From: Enteropsectra breve | Lineage: Eukaryota; Microsporidia | Assembly (NCBI GenBank): GCA_024243835.1 | Contig: JALPMN010000560.1 | Span: 1-19,124, forward strand | DNA length: 19,124 bases | Direction of reading: 5' to 3' | Translations under genes and position numbers: made by a program | The notes under the pieces: model-generated | What the model was told of the DNA's origin: nothing | The model's database searches: none | The model's input: the letters and a program-made list of their open reading frames with translations, nothing else | In this document: positions 15,774 to 19,124 of the stretch, piece by piece | Layout of the letters: every line of letters begins with the position of its first letter | How positions within the stretch are numbered: the stretch's first letter is position 1

Positions 15774-16693
15774 ATGGTGTATCTTAAACTAAAAGGAAAC
15801 AGAATGCTGGATAATCTGGAAGCCATAGAGTTTCTTCAATGTGGTGGACTATTGAGAGAATCGGTGATGTGTGAGCGATGCGAAATTAATAAAAGCATGA
15901 TACAAGATGTTTCGCACCAAGACGGATATATTTGGCGATGCAAGTCTTGTAGGAGAAAGACGTTTGTTAGGACAGGCACCGCATTAATAAAGTCTCGGCT
16001 GAGCCTAAGTGAAATTTTGAATCTGATGTTCAAATTTTCTGAGGAATGCCTGGTGCGTGAAACAAGTAGCGCACTGACGCTTGACAAAAACACTGCTTCT
16101 AAATGGTTTAATATTTTTAGATCGTCACTTAAAAAAAGCTTGGAACTAAGTTTTGCAAAGAGTGGTGGAGATGAGCTCAATGTCCAAATTGATGAAACAG
16201 TGATTGCCAAAAGGAAATGCCATCGTGGACGAAAGGTCCCTCAGCAGTGGCTCTTTGGTGCTATTTATGCAGTCAATGGCCACTATATATTAAAATGCAT
16301 CAGCGGAAGAAGCAAGGCCGAACTAAAGACAGTGATTATCGATTGTATTACAGTAAAATCTGTGGTGCATTCTGATATGTAGAGTTCGTATATGAGCATT
16401 TTTAGTGAAGATCTTGACGTTCTGCATGATACTGTGAATTATAGAAAGAATTTCAAGGACCCTGTGACAGGTGTGCATACAAACCTGATGGAAAATCTGT
16501 GGATGCTCTTAAAACAGGCTTTAAGGAGAAAATACCTCGAGGAAGAGCTAATTTAGAGCTTTATTTAGCGGAATTTTGTATGGGTTCAAATCCAAGAAGA
16601 GTGAAATGCTATTTTATGCTTTGTGCGAAGCCATTAAATTACTTTAAATATTTAATTTTATTGTTGTTTGAAACTTTCGTAGCTATCTCTTAG
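15774..16693 (+). pseudogene. Merlin transposase pseudogene (nonsense and frameshift)
   Basis: The frame begins at ATG 15774 (or 15804) and encodes the zinc ribbon (MCERCE and WRCKSC pairs), a helical linker, VQIDETVI with the first catalytic Asp (codon 16191-16193) and VVHSD with the second (16374-16376). A TAG at 16380-16382 stands where family members usually have Trp. Reading on in the same frame gives DPVTGVHTNLMENLW with the catalytic Glu (16491-16493). A frameshift near 16525-16535 then moves the C terminus (KIPRGRANLELYLAEF) to another frame, ending at TAG 16691-16693. The two lesions make it inactive, but the rest is well conserved, so decay is recent relative to the other fragments. 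Confidence 0.85.
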
Positions 16694-16782
16694 CCATTTT
16701 TAATTAACATTATTAATTTCAATTTAATTAAATACCCTACGTATGGACAACCAAGGAACAAGTAAAATTAAATTATTCGACA

Positions 16783-16830
16783 AAACTAAATATAACTTCT
16801 ACTTGTGACAATTTATTTTAAATAATTTCC
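16783..16830 (+). repeat. 48-bp direct repeat flanking the MULE, left copy
   Basis: Matches 18651-18698 with two mismatches in 48 bases, in the same orientation. It begins AAACTAAATATAACTTC and lies 9 bases before the left MULE terminal repeat. It is too long to be a normal MULE target duplication. Confidence 0.85.
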
Positions 16831-16887
16831 CCCGTTCCGCCTCGATTCGCCAAAAAAATTATCTTGCCTCGATTCGACAGAAGCCCT

Positions 16888-18305
16888 ATGTTTATAATTA
16901 AGAGTAAAAGAAGAAATGACTTACTTATCCACGAAAACTATATTTATAATAAGACAGACAGGCAAGGTATTGTGGTAAGATGGAGGTGCCAAAATAGAAA
17001 ATGTAGTAGTTTCTTATATATAGATGATGATCAAATTATTCGAATTTTGCTCATAATCATGAACATGAGGCAACTAAATGCCAGAAATTAGTTGCCTTAT
17101 ATAAAATTAAGGCAAGAGCAGCAGCAACATACGAGTCCGGATCTGATATAATCTCTTCTATGATAATAGATACTGAGCCTGAAATGATAAGTATAATGCC
17201 AAGCTTGAAATCGCTGACAAATATCGTAACCAAAAAAAAGAAATCATTCTTTAGGAGCATTTGAAGCTCTTTACGAAGATATACCAGATATATATAAAAA
17301 GGCTATTAAAGGAGATGCATTTTTAATACATGATTCTGGGTATGGCAATGCTAAAAAAATAATCATATACTTATCAACTTTTGCAAAGAAAAACTAATTT
17401 TTATAAAACATGGCTAGTTGATAGCACTTTTAGATCTGTCCCATCAAAATTCTACCAGCTAATTTCTATCCATGGCTTAATATTTGGTAAGAATTATCCA
17501 TTGGCGTATATCCTTTTATCGGATAAGAGCGAGTCGAGTTATAATCAAGCGTTTCAATAATTATTTGAATACTGTGTGTGTTTACCCTCGACTATTATAT
17601 GTGATTTTGAAATTGCACTGATAAAAAGCTTGCAAGTTGCGTTCCACGGATAAAGCTGAAAGGCTGTAACTTTCATTTTGGGCGGGCTATATGGAGAAAT
17701 GTGCAGAAAAATTCACTCGCGACTAAATATACAAATGATATGATTTTTAATTATTTTGTGCGCTCTTTGCTTAATTTGACATTTATTCCAACAAACGAGA
17801 TCAGAGAATATTTTGACCTGATCATATCTAAAAATCAGCCCTTGCTACAGGAGGACAATATAAAACATTTTATAGCTTTTTTTTAGCGTACTTTATTGGT
17901 GCAAACAACACTTCTCAAGATGATATAAAGCCTAGTTTATTTAGCCTTGATTTTTGGAGCTGCGTCGAGTCTGTGCTGGATAGTATACCACGAACAATCA
18001 ATGGAATCGAGGGATGTCATCGATATTTAAATGATTTCTGCAAGTATCTTCATCCAATTCCAGCAAAATTTATTAACAACTTGCAAAAAGAGGAGGAAAG
18101 AGTTAAATTCAAATTGACGTAGTTATCTAGTGGTAATTTTGACTTAGTTGACCGTGATTATAAGTACTAGGAAAAATTAAAAATTGCATGCAGCAGCATT
18201 ACTGTGATATCTAAAGAAAATTAACAAAATGCTACTGTCGTAAACAGCGATACCTCTGCTGTCACGACCTCTTCTAATGATGTCTCTGCAACTCTACAGC
18301 CATAA
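16888..18305 (+). pseudogene. MULE transposase pseudogene
   Basis: From an ATG preceded by CCCT, the plus strand encodes a FLYWCH-like zinc finger (WRCQNRKC ... HNHEH), then a MULE DDE core: LVDSTF (first Asp, near 17415-17435), ICDFEIAL (second Asp, near 17605), GCNFHFGRAIWR (near 17662-17697) and RTINGIEGCHRYLND (catalytic Glu, near 18005). These parts lie in different frames. I count at least five frameshifts (near 17040, 17250, 17385, 17655 and 17880) and stops at 17558-17560, 18120-18122, 18168-18170 and 18222-18224 before a plausible terminal TAA at 18303-18305. All catalytic residues are still legible, but the gene is dead. FLYWCH-bearing MULEs are known in animals and microsporidia. 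Confidence 0.8.
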
Positions 18306-18313
18306 TCTTTTAT

Positions 18314-18343
18314 TGATATCATAGTTTTAAAACTATGATATCA
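18314..18343. repeat. Perfect 30-bp palindrome after the MULE transposase stop
   Basis: The sequence starting TGATATCATAG is fully self-complementary over 30 bases with no loop. It lies nine bases after the last stop of the MULE frame. It may act as a 3'-end or structural signal, or be a small insertion. Confidence 0.85.
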
Positions 18344-18577
18344 CACTAATAAATTAAGAACAATCAGCAATCAACTTATAAAATATAAATAAGAAAAATA
18401 TTTAAATAAATATGGGTTTTACAAAGTCTTCTTCTTCTTTTAGTTCGCCTGCTCGGAATCCCCGAGGGTCCGACAGCTACAAAAGCTTTCAAAATGGAAA
18501 TTAATTGGCCTAATAATTTTAAAGCTATTTTTTTCAAAAATTTTATTTTATTTCGGTCTTCACGAACTTATTTATGG
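18344..18577. other. 3' part of the MULE element, no gene
   Basis: An AT-rich tail with a short 31-codon frame (ATG at 18411) rich in Ser. It contains no recognised function. Confidence 0.4.
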
Positions 18578-18614
18578 CGAATCGAGGCAAGATAATTTTT
18601 TCGGCGAATCGAGG
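18578..18614 (-). repeat. MULE right terminal inverted repeat
   Basis: Reverse complement of 16840-16876 with one mismatch. It carries CGAATCGAGG at both of its ends. The left copy overlaps the region just before the transposase ATG. Confidence 0.9.
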
Positions 18615-18650
18615 GCCAACCCTTTAAATATTAAATTTTGTTATTTTTTG

Positions 18651-18698
18651 AAACTAAATATAACTTCTACTTGTAACAATTTATTTTAAATAGTTTCC
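18651..18698 (+). repeat. 48-bp direct repeat flanking the MULE, right copy
   Basis: Second copy of the repeat at 16783-16830, with two differences. It is followed by ACTCATTTTTAATTAA. A similar block (CATTTTTAATTAA near 16695-16707) precedes the left copy at a greater distance. Confidence 0.85.
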
Positions 18699-18747
18699 TC
18701 AACTCATTTTTAATTAATGATATTTTTACAGTGAATACTATTAACAG

Positions 18748-19089
18748 ATGGAATTCTTATTACAGAATTCTATCTTAAGATTTAGGTACAAATTATTTAA
18801 TAAAATTTTATCCTTGTCAAAGTCTTTAAGTCTTTTGTCTAAGACACCGAAGGCAGCAGGGCATCGGCGGAGCCTGATTGTAAAGACGCTGCGCCGCGAG
18901 GCTTGGGAGGGGCCCTACGACATTGGCGAATACGACAAAACTGCATCAACCACGTCGTTAGATTCGAGTTTAACAGGTAGTAAGGAGAAGCACTTATTAT
19001 CAGCACTCGTGAGTCTTTCAACTAGAGCAGACGTGTGGAAGTCTTTTGGAGGGAAGAATAGTACCTCGGCATCTCTTTATATAGAGTAA
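18748..19089 (+). CDS. Uncharacterised 113-residue ORF, GC-rich
   Basis: An ATG-initiated frame ending at TAA or TAG within the window. The first 30 residues are hydrophobic and Leu/Ser-rich and come from AT-rich DNA. From about 18838 the composition turns abruptly GC-rich and the protein becomes basic then Ser/Thr-rich. I see no domain, signal peptide of good quality or AAAATTTT-CCC start signal. The composition break suggests a fusion of unrelated DNA, so it may not be a real gene. A minus-strand frame (18839-19021) overlaps it and is equally anonymous. Confidence 0.25.
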   Translation: MEFLLQNSILRFRYKLFNKILSLSKSLSLLSKTPKAAGHRRSLIVKTLRREAWEGPYDIGEYDKTASTTSLDSSLTGSKEKHLLSALVSLSTRADVWKSFGGKNSTSASLYIE

Positions 19090-19124
19090 GTGAAATTCTA
19101 CGCAGAGACGTGGAAGGAAGAAAA

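Larger units (their letters stand above)
16840..18614 (+). mobile_element. MULE (Mutator-like) transposon with 37-bp terminal inverted repeats
   Basis: The 37 bases at 16840-16876 match the reverse complement of 18578-18614 with one mismatch. Each terminal repeat itself begins with CCTCGATTCG and has the same ten bases at its inner end. Inside is a decayed MULE transposase. A 9-bp target duplication is not evident next to the ends as drawn. The element is 1775 bp. Confidence 0.8.

Overview
The window looks like part of a microsporidian nuclear genome. Three host genes are intron-free, conserved eukaryotic and shortened: a CCT chaperonin subunit, a small-subunit-processome WD protein and an ADAM-type metalloprotease. 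The first two have an AAAATTTT-type element 12-15 bases before the ATG. The CCT gene also has CCC touching its ATG. These are the start signals known from microsporidia. The wide AT-rich spacers and heavy transposon load suggest one of the larger, transposon-rich microsporidian genomes. I cannot name the species.

Left part (1-8109), host genes. CCT4 (35-1477, minus) and UTP21/WDR36 (2180-4465, plus) diverge from a spacer of about 700 bp. A spacer of about 1.2 kb follows, with a 16-bp tandem repeat and no convincing gene. Next comes a membrane-anchored zinc metalloprotease (5650-6858, minus), a spacer of about 1 kb, and a small predicted secreted four-cysteine protein (7873-8109, plus).

Right part (about 8460-18620), a transposon graveyard. 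In order: a deleted pogo/Tigger remnant; a GC-rich island beside a degenerate tRNA-Gly-like sequence, which together look SINE-like; a Merlin (IS1595/ISXO2-like) transposase with an intact reading frame inside a 21-bp perfect inverted repeat; the gag-protease part of a Ty3/gypsy element; a Merlin C-terminal fragment; a gypsy integrase 3' part; a 906-bp non-autonomous element with 18-bp inverted ends and 52-bp-spaced subterminal repeats; two decayed Merlin copies; and a MULE with 37-bp terminal inverted repeats and a heavily broken transposase. No reverse transcriptase was found. The window ends in a GC-richer ORF that I cannot identify.

The host genes serve protein folding, ribosome assembly and surface or secreted functions and do not form a pathway. 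The mobile elements interrupt or abut one another. Only the Merlin at 9983-10804 keeps all its catalytic residues in one open frame. The gag gene and that Merlin gene carry the same start signals as the host genes, so they may use the host transcription machinery directly.
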